A DNA stretch of 64,000 nucleotides, taken from positions 124,001 through 188,000 of the forward strand of contig JAGPYM010000032.1 of the NCBI GenBank assembly GCA_020736575.1, in the 5' to 3' direction. This DNA comes from Thelonectria olida (lineage: Eukaryota > Ascomycota > Sordariomycetes > Hypocreales > Nectriaceae). Shown here one piece after another: positions 22,748 through 34,670 of this stretch (the first letter of the stretch is position 1; every line of letters begins with the position of its first letter). The notes beneath the pieces are model-generated. The model was not told the origin of the DNA and searched no databases. It saw only the letters and a program-made list of their open reading frames with translations. The position numbers and the translations under genes are program-made.

Positions 22748-24168
22748 ATGAAGCAACTTGATGCAGAGACGGGACAACGGGTCCGTAAGCATCATACTCG
22801 GAACCGGCTCGGATGCCATACCTGCAGAAAGAGCCACATTCGATGCGATGGCAATCTGCCAGTCTGGTAAGGCGGAGGCTCCTTCTCTTCTGAAAAAAAA
22901 AAACAAACAGGACAGGTGGAAAATTTGGTTGTTCATGTCAACTGATCGTAGGACAGTACTCGATGTGCCAAGGCAGGGAAGGCCTGCGATTTCCACACCA
23001 TAGACCCTCCCCTTCGAGACCGCAGAGCTGTGTGGCTTCCGGGTCAGCAGCAGCCATGGGCCGTGACACCATGTCACCTACGGCCGATACAGTTCAACAG
23101 TGTGATAGGCATGAACTCATCTGATCCGTTCGACTGCTTGCCGGCTCAGATGGTATTTCAATCAAGGCAGCTCCTCTATTATTGTAAGTAATCAAGCATG
23201 GTTCAGTTGTTGTTTCTTTCTTCCGGCTGGTAACCCTTCAACTTCAGTTCATCATTTACCTGGTGAATTTAGTATCTACCCCCGAGGGAAAATGGATATG
23301 TAAGTTCTGCGCGGACATGAGATTAGCTATCCATCTTATGCTTACTGATTTTGCAGCCTCCCGTCCATCATTCAGAACTCAGATGCCCTCCAAGACACTT
23401 TGCTAGTGGCCGGATTGCACTATACCTTGGCAACTGGAGATATTCGAACCTATGATTCGACTGTTTCGTTTCACAAAGTTGAGTCCATTCAATTAATAAA
23501 CAAGAGCCTTGAGAACCCGCAATCAGCCGGGATTACGACCCTCATCAGGCGTATAGCTACTTTATGTCTTGTAGAGGTGTGTTGTGATTTATACCTTTTT
23601 GCCTTGCCTTCCAACTTCCTACCCCCTTTTTTTTCTAGTTAGTATTTGCAGAAGCTAACGCTCGGTTATCCAAGAGTTGTTTTGGCAATACGGCAACTGC
23701 CGAAATCCATTTTGATGGTCTCTTGACTCTACTAGACCTCTACTTGGCAGAGGGTATGCTTGATACGCCGATAGAGTTTGACGAGGAGCTTACATCTCGG
23801 TATCTTGTATTGTAAGTCCTGTCCCAAATTGCTTTGAATATGTCTCCAAGCTGATTCTATAGCACATATAACGTTATTCATGCAGTACGGAGCCGGATGC
23901 AAGAAAGTAGCCTCGTCAGCAAGAAGGACGGATGGCCTAGATCGACAAATCTAGAAGAAGACGTGGCGTTGCTATTCAGCTGGCATTCGTGGTATTCTGT
24001 GGATACCGGATGTCTGCAACTCCGACTGAAGGCGATAGCGATGTTACCTTTCTTCTTGGTGCAGTATTGCCATTACTTCCGGGCTTTACTTGCATGGGGT
24101 TGTGGGGTTGTGGAATGCTGGCAAGCCAATTGAGCGCCGGTTGTTTCGACTTCTGATGACAATACTGA
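22748..24168 (+). pseudogene. Broken Zn2Cys6 regulator (copy 1), cut by the hAT element
   Basis: Exon 1 (22748-22866) and exon 2 from 22957 rebuild a complete zinc cluster across a 90-bp intron: GCHTCRKSHIRC, DGNLPVC, TRC, AKAGKAC. Further exons give YYFHHLPGEFSIYPRGKMDI, then ILPSIIQNSDALQDT, then LVFAEANARLS, with good splice sites. It is a close paralogue of 57864-60027. Against that copy it lacks about 250 bp after MLPFFL (near 24056), and it ends abruptly at ~24168 after CRQAN, where hAT sequence begins. The missing C-terminus is not found on the other side of the hAT element. Confidence 0.75.
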
Positions 24169-27100
24169 CAGCGCTGCCCTCAAATCAAACAAATCAAATC
24201 CGGGGTCATATTTGAGATATTTGGCAACCCTCAACGCTGGATTTGTTGATTGAAATATTTATTCAAATATTTCAAATATTTCAAATCTTACCCTCTATGC
24301 TCTCCATGCTACTATGTCCAATCTCCCACTAGACCTCATCTCCCCCACTTGCTGTCGCCCCCAGCTTCACCGCACCATGTCTGACCCAATTCTTCAGGCA
24401 TTGCAACTTCTCCAATATTTCCGTCGTCATCGAAAGCCTCTGCGACGTCAGCGTCAACTTGGCGAGGCTGAACGACCTCTCGCAATCAGTTGCCATCGCC
24501 GGTATCGCGAGTATATCGAGAGCTAACTGGCTGACCATCGGGAATTGTCCCTGGTGAGTCATCCACCACTCGATTGGATCCTCAGTCTCTTGCGGCTCTA
24601 GCCGCAGATACCGCTCAAGCTCACTTCCCATCACTGTAGTCTTCGCTGTCCTGCTCTTCACCCACTGCTTGAACATACTGTCTACCGGCGTTCTCTGCGG
24701 CACGCTTGGGGATGCCGTAGTCTCAACAATTGCCCCTCGCTGCTCGTCCACCGGCCGGTTGCAGCGGTACCAGCGATCCAGGTAGTCTGATAGTCCAATT
24801 TTGGCGTCCCTCACCCACACAAGCTGTTCTTCCGACGCCCAATTCACCTCCAGATAGCTCATGCCCAGTGATGGGTGGAGAATGATGGATGCGGCAAACA
24901 ACGGTGACTCTCCAAGCTTGGTATAGTATTCATTGAGTTTCTGCCAGGCGGTGATGATGGAGAGTCTCAGATAGCATCGGTGATCCTTTCCCATGTCGTC
25001 AACTCCCGATGATCCTGATGGCTTGCCTAATCCATCATCACATTGTCCCGAGCCACGACCTGGCAAGGAGCTTTGCATTGACTTTCGCGGATGTATGTCC
25101 ATCTCGCAATCCCTAAATCTAGCAGGAAGCTGCCGATTTCGGTCTGGTCGCCCTCGGGCTAGCTCGACCTGCGAGTTGGTATTCTCTCCGGCTGCCTCGT
25201 CTGGAACAGCATGATAGAATAGCTTCCGATCCTCAAGGTGTTCCAGCAAGTATTCCATGCCTGTCATCACCTCCCAGAGTCGTCCATTACCTCCCTCGCT
25301 GCCCCAACCCTGCGTTCTCATAGTTTGCAGGTAGAATGGCTCAAGGATATGTTTGATTTCTGCCAAAAGTCTCCAGTCATCCCCCTTCAACATGTCGGCC
25401 TCGGGTAGCCATTTCTCCACCTCTGGATGGACCAAGAACGCCCTGATGTCTCCCTGCTTGACGAGCGCTCGAGAGATCATGAGATAAGTGGAGTTCCATC
25501 TCGTGTCGTTGTTCATGACGACCTCTAGCTCTGCCGTCGACTCACTCGCCAGGAGATATTCTTGTGCTTCGTCGTTCTCGCGTGAGATCCTCTTAAAGAG
25601 CTCACACCTCTGAGGGGAAGATCTGATGAACTTGACAATATTGTGGAGCTTTCCCACCGGCCCTTTCTTTCTCCAGTGTCGTAGGTCATCCTCGCGCCGG
25701 CCGAGAAGGTCGAAGACCTGCGATTTGGCCTCGAAAGCCTCGAAATCTTCGCCGTAGAGGAAAGCACGAGCAACCAGGTTCAAGATATGTCCATAGCAGC
25801 GCATACGTCTGGCCCGAACGTCCGCCGGGCCCATCTCTGCGTCGAGATCTCCGTAGAAGTTCAGAAGACAGCTATCATTCGAAGATGCGTTGTCCGAGAT
25901 CACTGTTCCAACTCGATCCTCTATCCTCCATTCACGCACAACTTGCCCAAGCGTCACCGCGAGATTTTCCCCGCTGTGACATCCGAGCTGGCGACGGAGT
26001 GCCAGTAGGCGCGACTGGTGCTTGCCCTGGCGGTCAAGAAAATGAGCTGTGACTGCCATGACAGCGTGCCGATTGGGTGATGTCCACAGGTCGAACCCTA
26101 GATGGATTCTGGTAAGGGCATCTGAGAGCTCCTGCTTGACCTCATCCTTCTTAGACTCGTACATGTCATCCAGCAAACGGCCCATCGATTGCCGGCTCCA
26201 TGGTATCTGGTCAGATAGGTGAGGGTCAAGTTGCCAGGCGAGTTGCTGAAAGAATGTATCGCTAAAGAAAGAAAAAGGAACATTGGTGTTGATCAGAAGT
26301 CCTAGGCTCAGTTCTCGGATCATCTTGACTCTAGCACGTGGTACGGCGCTGTAGTGCAAGCGCCGTCGCTTGGGCCGTTCAGATTCATCGGTTGACGGGT
26401 CTGTGTCGGCGCCTTGACTGCTCTCGAAGATCCTGTGGGACCTACATGTGGTCAATGATGCTCAAGCTCGCGACGTCACATTCTCATACTTGCGGAGGTG
26501 GTCAGCTGCCGAACTCGTAGCAGCAGCGGCGAAGAACTCGGGCTGACTTCGCGTCGCATAAACGACAGGCCCAGTAAGGACTCAACGGACTGTCGTTAGT
26601 GTCGATCTCAACGAGAAAAAATCCATGCCGCTTGATCCAGCTCTTCCGGCCCTTCGAGCCTTTCCGGGACAAGGACTCTTCCAAAACATATCGTTTGTTC
26701 CTCCATACTGCTCGCGGAAGATCTGCAACGGTAGGGTGGTCTGGTGAAGCCACCCGCGTCGTCAGCTCGAATTGACTTGCCAGATTTTTCGGTGGGCGGA
26801 GAAGAGCAAAGGCGGAGGGTGGAGAAGGAAGCATGATGTCGTTGGATTCCATCGGGTTAGGCGTCGATCGGTAAGGAATGGCACGCGTCGAGGAGAGGTA
26901 AACAGACTGGCACCGACGCGGTTTGATGTTGTAGGGGCGAGGGACGTGAAAGTTAAGAAGCTACCTTCTCTTTAGCCAGCTTGAAGCCCCTGCTGGGGGT
27001 AGCACACTAATGAAAGGTCTGAGTAATGACTCTGATTGGCCAGATCCGCTCACCAGACCCTGACATCCACCAGGTTCCGGGTAAGCTGCAAAGACACGCT

Positions 27101-27230
27101 CGACAGCCTGGCAGATTCGACCATTGATCATATATAATGTATCAAATATATCAAATGTTATTTCAAATCCAGGGTTTTGGATTTGTTTGATTTGAAATAA
27201 GATTTTGGCATATTTGATTGATTGTTTTCT
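24169..27230 (-). mobile_element. hAT-superfamily element (approximate ends)
   Basis: The left boundary is set by the break in homology with the paralogous regulator. The sequence changes at 24169 to cagcgctgccctc, followed by caaatcaaacaaatc. An inverted match gatttgtttgatttg occurs at 27180-27194. AT-rich subterminal repeats (caaatatttcaaatattt; caaatatatcaaatg) lie inside both ends. An 8-bp target duplication (left candidate aatactga) is not found on the right, so the right end is lost or rearranged. It contains one transposase on the minus strand. Confidence 0.65.
24329..26852 (-). pseudogene. hAT transposase with BED finger, one frameshift
   Basis: Two exons. Exon 1 (26852-26490) encodes a BED-type zinc finger: WACRLC, then HLRK joined across a 48-bp intron (26442-26489) to SHRIFE. 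Exon 2 (26441-24329) encodes the RNase H-like core: IHLGFDLWTSPNRHAVMAV, GTVISDNASSND, RRMRCYGHILNLVARAF and MNNDTRWNSTYLM. It ends in the hAT dimerisation domain PMVSQLALDILAIPAMATDCERSFS. In exon 1 the frame breaks at ~26540-26544, where one extra C moves CDAKSA off EFFAAAATSSAADHLRK. Apart from that the protein is near full length (~800 residues), so loss of activity is probably recent. Confidence 0.8.
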
Positions 27231-27244
27231 ATAACTAGTAGTTA

Positions 27245-27460
27245 ACGTGGTTCACAAGCGAGCGAACCATCCAAGCGAGCGAACCACTTTCCTTAGCTTA
27301 TCCTACGCTTCATCTTTAATTCCTATTTCTTCCACCACAACAAATGGAATCTGAATCAAAAGAGGCCAGGTTACTCCTAGCCCTTCAGGCTATTCAGCAA
27401 GACGAAAAACTTAGTATCCGACAAGCTGCTAAACTCTACAACGTTGATCGCACAATGGCT
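27245..27460 (+). mobile_element. Truncated Fot1-type element C (5' end only)
   Basis: The left TIR ACGTGGTTCACAAGCGAGC is preceded by TA and carries the tandem 17-bp units AAGCGAGCGAACCATCC and AAGCGAGCGAACCACTT. An ATG at 27344 starts the transposase N-terminus (LLLALQAIQQDEKLSIRQAA), which ends in a stop at ~27461. Homology to elements A and B ends at ~27452. No right TIR is found downstream. Confidence 0.8.
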
Positions 27461-28423
27461 TGAATATGCATGCACGTATGTGTAGGGGAGAAATCTGGAA
27501 TCCTTCCCTTTAACCTCTTTCAACGGCGACACCACCGCCGCCAACAACGAGATTCGCCCGGGACAATCGGAAACGGGGAGCCAAGAATGAGCCCTTGAGT
27601 CCGCTCTCGGTGGGGACTCATTCAACATTGAGCGACATCTTTGCTGCGCCGAGCTGACAACTACTTTTCCTTAGGCTGGAGGGCAGCAGAGCGGGCGCTA
27701 AAAAAAAGCCTGGGAGCTTACGAGCGACGACGACACGGACCCGGGGTGATGTTTCACCATTGACAATACGACTTGCCCACTCATCGGCTCTCCCTCGTAA
27801 CAACCAGTCAGACATGAAAAGAAAATGGCCTGAGATTGGAGTCATAAACGAGTTTGTGGCTTGAAAAGACGTCATCTCCTTATTTGCAAATAGTTCCTCC
27901 GTCGACACGCGGCAAATCGAGGCGCAGCAAAACACCACTACCAAAGACTGTTCTTCGAACGACGTCTTGCCAGGCAGTAACAATACTTCTTCCCGGGAAA
28001 TTCTCCCCTCCCTCAAGCAGATGGTCCCATTCATATTTAGTTAGTTACTAGCTGCGAATCCTTCTTTCCCCCTCTTGCATTTGCCCCAGTCCTAGTCATT
28101 TCCGCCTTTCGAGGAGTTCTTCTTGAGGAATATGACTTGTTAGTTCCTGGACTCGTATCCCTTAGCGTGGTGGTTTGGAGCCCAGTCGTATATGGTAATT
28201 AGAACACGAGCCGTACTTATGCTTGAATATAAAGCTTGTGGCGGCTAGTCTCTTGCACCGTACTTGTTGCACGCAGATGCCAGTTAACGTGGGCCATGAA
28301 GTTTTCTCTTGCTCTCTTTACAGACGGTTCAGCATTAATTTTTTAAAAAGAAAATTCCCATCCCGCAATAACATCAGAAACGCATAATCGAACGAACCGA
28401 TAGGCGGGTGTCTAATTACAGAA
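27461..28423. other. Unexplained stretch after the truncated Fot1 copy
   Basis: A 138-codon open frame on the minus strand (27618-28034) has no recognisable motif, and its composition does not settle whether it codes. A TATA-like gaatataaagc at about 28225 may belong to the ORF at 28424. Nothing else supported. Confidence 0.35.
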
Positions 28424-28885
28424 ATGAAGCTCGTCACCGCGTATCTTTTCTTGGGTATAGCTCTTGTAAACTTGGCGCAATCGACATTGCTTCCTTTAAG
28501 CTGTTTGATTACCAAGAACGACCAATACCACTTGACCAGCCGCGCCGAAGCGCCCCACGAGAAGAAGCGAGTATTCCACATCACGTACTACAATGTCAAG
28601 ATCCCAAAGACAGGCGATCACAGAGAAGAATGCATTCATAGGGTACGTCACGGGTCTCTGATGGATTTCATCGATTCGACGCCAACGCACCAGACAACGA
28701 CATTCACTGACGCCCAAAAGCTCCAACACAGGGCAGCCTCATTTTTACCAGGTCGAATCGGTATCGCATTTGCGCATAGAAGCTGTTCAAAGCCAAACCT
28801 ATTAGTGGACTGTGTCTGTATTGGTCTCCTCCTCCTTATATCATTCACGCTATTCATGGCAGCGTGTTTGCTCCCAGAGCGGTAA
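28424..28885 (+). CDS. Small putative secreted or membrane protein, unrecognised
   Basis: 153 codons beginning with a good signal peptide (MKLVTAYLFLGIALVNLAQS). There is a second hydrophobic helix near the end (VCIGLLLLISFTLFMAACLL). Either a spliced 3' end or the plain stop is possible: a GTAAGC donor at 28882 and a CTTACAG acceptor at 28917-28923 would give a slightly different C-terminus. No known family. A chance ORF is not excluded. Confidence 0.35.
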   Translation: MKLVTAYLFLGIALVNLAQSTLLPLSCLITKNDQYHLTSRAEAPHEKKRVFHITYYNVKIPKTGDHREECIHRVRHGSLMDFIDSTPTHQTTTFTDAQKLQHRAASFLPGRIGIAFAHRSCSKPNLLVDCVCIGLLLLISFTLFMAACLLPER

Positions 28886-29639
28886 GCCTTTGTTACACGC
28901 TTTCATATTGCATAATGCTTACAGTGGTCAAATCTAGGCTATCACAAAAGTTCAAGGACCCAGAGAAATCGGCAAGCGGGTGTGTTTTATAGATCATCCG
29001 AGGCAGCGTCACCAGTCTGACTACCTGGCAAAGCTCAGACATTTTAGGTTTCAAGTGCACGGAATACAAAAGCACTCACTTCCAATGGCTGGCCTGCAAG
29101 CTGAGGGCATTCACATACAATGTCCGGCCTACGACAACACCCTCTGCAAAGGCTTGATGGTTAATGGTCTTCGTTCGATAACCGCGTTGAACATCGGCCT
29201 CAGCAGTTTTCTACACCGTATGATAATGCTCTAGTGTCTTCTGGGATGAGCGAAGGAGAACCCGGGATGCAAGAACGTCCAAGCACCTTAATATTATCTC
29301 TACTGCATGCAGGCAACAAACTCGAGACCTAGAATTTATAGTTTATGCGGCGAATCCAGCTAAAGAGAAAGATAAAAGAGTCTCTTATGCTATAAATTAC
29401 GCTATAGTTCCCAACTTATCTAATAGTGTACAGGTCAAACGGGAGCGATTGAGAGGGTTTCGGGCCATATGCTACATCCAGTGTTGTACATAGTGTGACC
29501 GTAAATAAGACGATATCATATTCAATATCGTATTGCCTGCACGGCATAAAAATACCGTGCAGTGCAAGCAATACCGGAAACCGTGTAATACAGTGCAAGG
29601 TCGTTCAAATATCGTATAAATATGATATTAAATATAAGT

Positions 29640-31150
29640 TAGTGCAAGTTCTGTGTACCTACGGAATACCGCGTACAACTCTAGCAGATTGCGTTGACGG
29701 CCGTACATCGCGTCAAAAAGCTCATATCGATCAACAACGCCTCTCTGAGATACAAGAAAAGCATCTCCGTGACTGGATATTACTCCAGCAGCAATTGGGC
29801 TATGCCCCATTCCACCAGCAAGTACGGGAGTTGGCAACTCGATTTCTCAGGGAAGGCGGCGATAATCAGGACCTCGGAAAACACTGGATATAGAGCTTTT
29901 TGAGACGGAATCCTGACATCGCAACCGCCAAAGGCAGGGCTATCGATACAGCTAGGTTCAATGGAGCAATGACTAATATTATTAAGGAATTCTTCAAGTT
30001 TTTCGCCCTCCCGGCTATCAAGAACATCCTCCCTGAAAATCGCTATAACGTCGACGAAGCAGGCATCCTAGAGGGACTTGGATCCAACGGCCTGGTGCTT
30101 GGAAGCTCTGAGAGGAAGATTGCTATAATTAAACAGCCCGGATCGCGATGTTGGACGACAATAATCGAGTGCATCTCAGCAGACGGTTGATATCTCACGC
30201 CGCTTGTCATTTTTAAGGGAAAATCAGTTCAACAGTAATAGTTCCCTTTAAATCTTGACTTTCTGAGCGGTTGGAAGTTCCAAGCAAGTGAAAAAGGCTG
30301 GACTAATGATTATATCGCATTAAAATGGTTATAAGAAGTCTTCATCCCGCAGACAACACCCAAGAAGAAAGGGAACAAAAGACTCCTTATTCCCGATGGC
30401 CACGGCAGTCACTATACCGATGATTTTATGTACCAATGCTTTAAGAATGATATTTATCTCTTATTTCTTCCGGCACACACGTCTCATGTCCTTCAACCTC
30501 TTGATATCTCGATTTTCAGCCTGGTCAAAGGCGCCTGCCGTCGCGAGCTTTCAAAGCTCGCTAGCATCAACGAATCGACTCCGCTTGGCAAGATGACATT
30601 TCTGTCATGTTATTCCATCGCTAGGAAAGTCGGAATAACACAGCACAACATTCTATCGGGCTGGAGAGGCTCAGGATTGTAGCCGATCGCGATAGCTAAG
30701 CCGTTGATGAACCCGATGATCTCTCAGCTGCCTGGAACACTCAAAGCAGTTGATCTCTCAAAGAAAAGTCAGTCAGTCAGCCCTTTGAAGATCCCTCAAC
30801 GGTCTAGTCATATCAGAAAGGCTCTATACAGCATGCCTCAGTCGGTGGTTGCGGACAGAACAGCCCGGGTGTTATTTCACAAAATCGGCCAAAGTTTAAA
30901 CAGCAAGAACGTCACATTAGCAGCCAGAGCCTCAAGATTTCACAACTATTAGTTGAAAATGAAGAATTACGACCTAAAAAGAAGCAAAAAGTTCATCCAG
31001 ATCCAAATAATGCCTTCGTACAGATTGAAGAAGTCATCCAGACCAGAGAGCGCATGTTTCAGCTTCTAGACCCGCCTGGAACATCACAGAAAGTTGCAAC
31101 GATAAAATGGGAAGATATGTGTTTTGAATGGCAGCTAATATAACTAGAAA
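29640..31150 (+). pseudogene. Degenerate pogo-type transposase with RIP-like stops
   Basis: A recognisable DDE transposase can be read from QRLSEIQEKHLRDWILLQQQ, through RYNVDEAGILEGLG, LLIPDGHGSHYTDDF and SHVLQPLDISIFSLVKG, to SCYSIARKVGITQHNILSGW. At least six stops interrupt one continuous frame (after GKHWI, ADG, VQQ twice, KWL and GSGL). Several are what C-to-T or G-to-A change at CAG, CAA, CGA or TGG would give, the signature of repeat-induced point mutation. It belongs to the same subgroup as the element at 53006-55062. TIRs were not identified. Confidence 0.7.
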
Positions 31151-31267
31151 TGTCATCGTTTCATTTCCCTGATGTTGTGTTGTTGATTAAATCGAGTTTT
31201 CCTGACCGTCACAGTGGTGTTGAAAGTGGCCGACTTCCCGGTGGGTCGACTTACCCCTCCACAGGTA

Positions 31268-31300
31268 ACGTGCTTGATAAGTTCTGCTTATCATGCACGT
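31268..31300. mobile_element. 33-bp end-to-end TIR relic (element D)
   Basis: ACGTGCTTGATAAG, a 5-bp loop ttctg, then CTTATCATGCACGT, flanked by TA on both sides (31266-31267, 31301-31302). The arms are Fot1-family terminal sequences facing each other with the whole interior removed, including the 17-bp repeats. Confidence 0.65.
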
Positions 31301-31529
31301 TAACTAATAAAAAACTCACAATTCTTGTGTTATAATTGAATATGATATTGCCATATTGTTGGCCAATGAACCTTCCTTGGTTGTCCCTTTGACTCTATCA
31401 TTGTATTGGATTTCCTTTCACACCGCCTCCCAATCAACCCCGTTTTCTTTCTTCGTTTTCTATTTCCGTTGTTCCCTTTTTAAGCACCACTTTCTTTCCA
31501 CATCTCGGGTTGTCCCTCGTACGAGAAGA

Positions 31530-32340
31530 TCATACCATTTTTGGGGTAGTATTTAGAAGTGGTCCCCCCTTATCTAGCCTCTCCAGATTCTGAAATAACA
31601 GGTCCAAGGCCCGCTGCGGAAGTGCAGCGGACTGCCAGCTTATATGAGGAGTGATCATTACGTTGGGAGCGCCCCATAAGGGATGAGAATCGGGTAGGGG
31701 TTCCGGATCCGTCACGTCCAGGGCGGCGCCGCTGAGAAGGCCCTGATTGAGAGCCTCGATTAGAGCATCCGTATCGATGATGGGGCCGCGTGCGACGTTG
31801 ATCAAGAACGTTTTCTTAGCGCTCATAATCTTGAACTGTTTGTGGCTGATGAGATGGTGTGTGCTATCGGTTAGAGGCAAGGAGACTACAAGGACGTCTC
31901 AGTCCTGGGCAAGAAAGTCGTTTATGGTATCTCCCGAGAACCATTTGGCCGGAATGAGCCCGTTCACGTCGCCGGTGCCCTGCATGCAGTATCCAGCATG
32001 TATACGCGACTCCGTTGTGAGCCGAGGGTTCTTGGTGTATGCGTAGACCTCGACGCCAAAGGCTTGTGCCAGGTGAGCGCATTGGCGACCAATAGCACCG
32101 TAACCTAGGATTCCCCTATAAAATCAGGTTAAGAAAATAATAATCACATTATGAGAGATAAAAAGGTATATTCTCACATGCGGCATGTTTGCAAGTCTTT
32201 CACGGCAGTCTCGGGCCTCATCCTCCATAGTGCGGCCTTTTGCTGCTCCTCGTACATACAGAAGTGATGGGCATGAGACAGCCACTTACCTATGACCCAC
32301 TCAGCTATTTGAGGGCTGCATATCCGTCAAGCGATTAAAT
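31530..32340 (-). pseudogene. D-isomer 2-hydroxyacid dehydrogenase, 5'-truncated and with a stop
   Basis: The NAD-binding half of a 2-hydroxyacid dehydrogenase: GILGYGAIGRQCAHLAQAFG (GxGxxG motif), then INVARGPIIDTDALIEAL and PHISWQSAALPQRAL, which carries the catalytic His. A 62-bp intron (32116-32177) joins an upstream exon containing IAEWVIGKWLSHAHHF. The N-terminal ~100 residues are absent, with no coding sequence beyond ~32340. A TGA at 31899-31901 interrupts LAQD-DVLVVSLPL, probably from TGG. Truncation and stop together mean it is not functional. Confidence 0.75.
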
Positions 32341-34670
32341 TTATGAGACATTGACCAATGGGAAATATGAAACAGACTAGGAGCTTCTCGTTTGTTAAAG
32401 GCATCTTGCTTTGAATTCTGTTGTTGTCCTTAGCTCCACAACTTTGGTGGGGGGGGGGGTTGTCATGAATGAAATTGATGGGGTGATTTATGCATGGAAG
32501 GAGTCCGTCGCTTTCTTGATTATATACCAATATTCGAGATCTTACGAGAATATGGGCAAGAATGCTAGCTACTATGAATATGACACGTTTTCTGACGCTA
32601 ACAGGATTGCCCCCTCTCATTCTTGGATAACTATCGCCGATTAGGACTGTTCTAATACATCAGTATTGTGTTACAATAAGTGATAAGCTCGTCAACGATC
32701 ATGTGCAGGCCTACAGTGCCAAGTATCGGTAGACTGTCATCATTGGCCGGCGGCGCAGAGGAATACGAGATGAATCAGCTTGCACCAGAAGCCAGCTAAA
32801 TCCCCTCTTAGTTTGCTGTCAGACAATTGTTCGTAAACAGTAGCCAGTAACATCACATTGGCGTGGATAAGAGCTTATAGATCGTTACCAACGGTATTTA
32901 AGCACAGGACTCGTATGCTTACGCGCCTAATTGGTAAGTGGATCACCTACAGCCCCATCGATCATGAGGGTAGGTTTGATACGTTTCCGGCTGGGTGTTT
33001 GCCAGGGTAACATAAACTGCAGACCGTCATCCACCGTTTAGCACGGCTATCTTCCTACATATTGTAGCAGAGCTAAGATCTTTAGCTTGTTAGTTAAGTT
33101 CTCTCTGAGCCTATCGCTTAATTCGCTCTTAAGTCAGCCTCAGTAGCAGCCACCGTAGCTTGTATTATGGTACGTTAAGGTAGTCTGTCATGGTAGGAAC
33201 TATACGAAGTTCTGGGTTCGCAAAAAAGGCAGGAAATGGAGCATCTCAATGCAAGCTTGACTAGCACTTATTGGGCGAGTGGCTTTTAGTATTGCTATTA
33301 TTAGATCTATGTTTGAAGGTCGTAAGATGAACTAGAGCGATGGCTGACGGGGCGACAGTACGACTTTGCTAAAGTGGAGCCCGCTGAATGAGATCTGAAG
33401 GGCCCTAATGAGTTGCATCATGAGAAGCATGTGCTTTGTTACCTTGCACTAATAGAGTCGCAATCTCTAATGTTAGAGCCAAGTGAAGGAGTGAGGCTTG
33501 ATCTTGTACAGCTCTGAGGGCGTTATATTCCACAAATTATAATGGGCTGTAATCTTGAAGCCTATATTTTCACCAGTTTGTTAAATTACTTGCGAGCTCT
33601 CAAAGTCGGCGGTCTCCTCCTCTCCGTACCTCAGGTACTGGTTTTTATTGATCAGCGCAAAGAAGGCTGATACGCAAAATGAAGGTACATCTAAACCCAG
33701 CATAGCCTGAAGAGACTACCATCTCACTTCATTTTGAGCGTGATTCCCTATGTTTGAAACCAAGTATTCGGATACACCATTAAGAAGACATCACAGTCCC
33801 TAACATATCAGCCAACAAATACAGTTTTTAGCACGCAAGTAAGAGGCTATTCAGATGTCTAATGAATCAGTCATATGCCATAATTCCGTTCTTATAACCC
33901 ATAGGAGACGTGGCGAGAGTTGTGCCTCCGGGTAGGTTATTCGTAAACCACCGGGCCGGAAGAACGACACACTCCCTGTCATAAATATAGCACCACTGAC
34001 TTTTGAAAGACTGCCTCGTGCGCATTAGCTAAGATAATACTCTCTACTTTGTGACTATTCCACAAGAAGGTGGCTATTTGGGAGGCATCCAAACATAAAG
34101 CCAGCCTCGTCAAGGTTCCAAATACTGCCCCCCTTAACGTCAAGTTGGCGAAGCGTTTTCCCCACCCGCTGAACCATTTCTCAATGTGAGCGCGGTCCCA
34201 AATGGCTTTGCGTTTCATATCTTTTGTAGACGACTTCTGCCGCTTTAACATATCCCTATGAATTTTTATGAAGTTCTTAGCCCAGCCTTAAGAAGCAGAC
34301 ATATGATATACTCATGATCGGCGGCCTTTAAAATGACGTTCGCGTGATGCCATAGAGCTCGGAGTTGTATGTGGTCGCCTTGCATAGCCTGGCGATGTGC
34401 CCAGCAAAGTTTTGCCTCTTACTTTCCGTCGCCAAAAGGGTCCGATTACCACCATTTTCAGCGGGGGCGTTTGCCTCTAACAAGAGACGGCTCCGTAGTC
34501 GACACTTTGGGACTTTTAGTTTGTTTGATGCTTGCCAGACCTGCGGTAATCCATGGCTAGAAGCATACCCACTGCGCTATCAGGGCCTGTATACTATACT
34601 TTCTATACTCCTGAAAGAGAACAGCATCTTTACCCGCCAAATCGACGTCACTGATGTTAGTTTCCCTCCA
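32341..34670. other. AT-rich gene-poor stretch
   Basis: More than 2 kb without a supportable gene. It contains a G10 run at ~32450-32459 and a minus-strand 90-codon ORF (33979-34251) with no known motif. Frequent stops in all frames suggest old non-coding or mutated repeat sequence, but I cannot name a source. Confidence 0.4.

Noticed and set aside
33979..34251. 90-codon minus-strand ORF as a gene
   Set aside because: No motif, start context or neighbouring support. It may be an eroded repeat.
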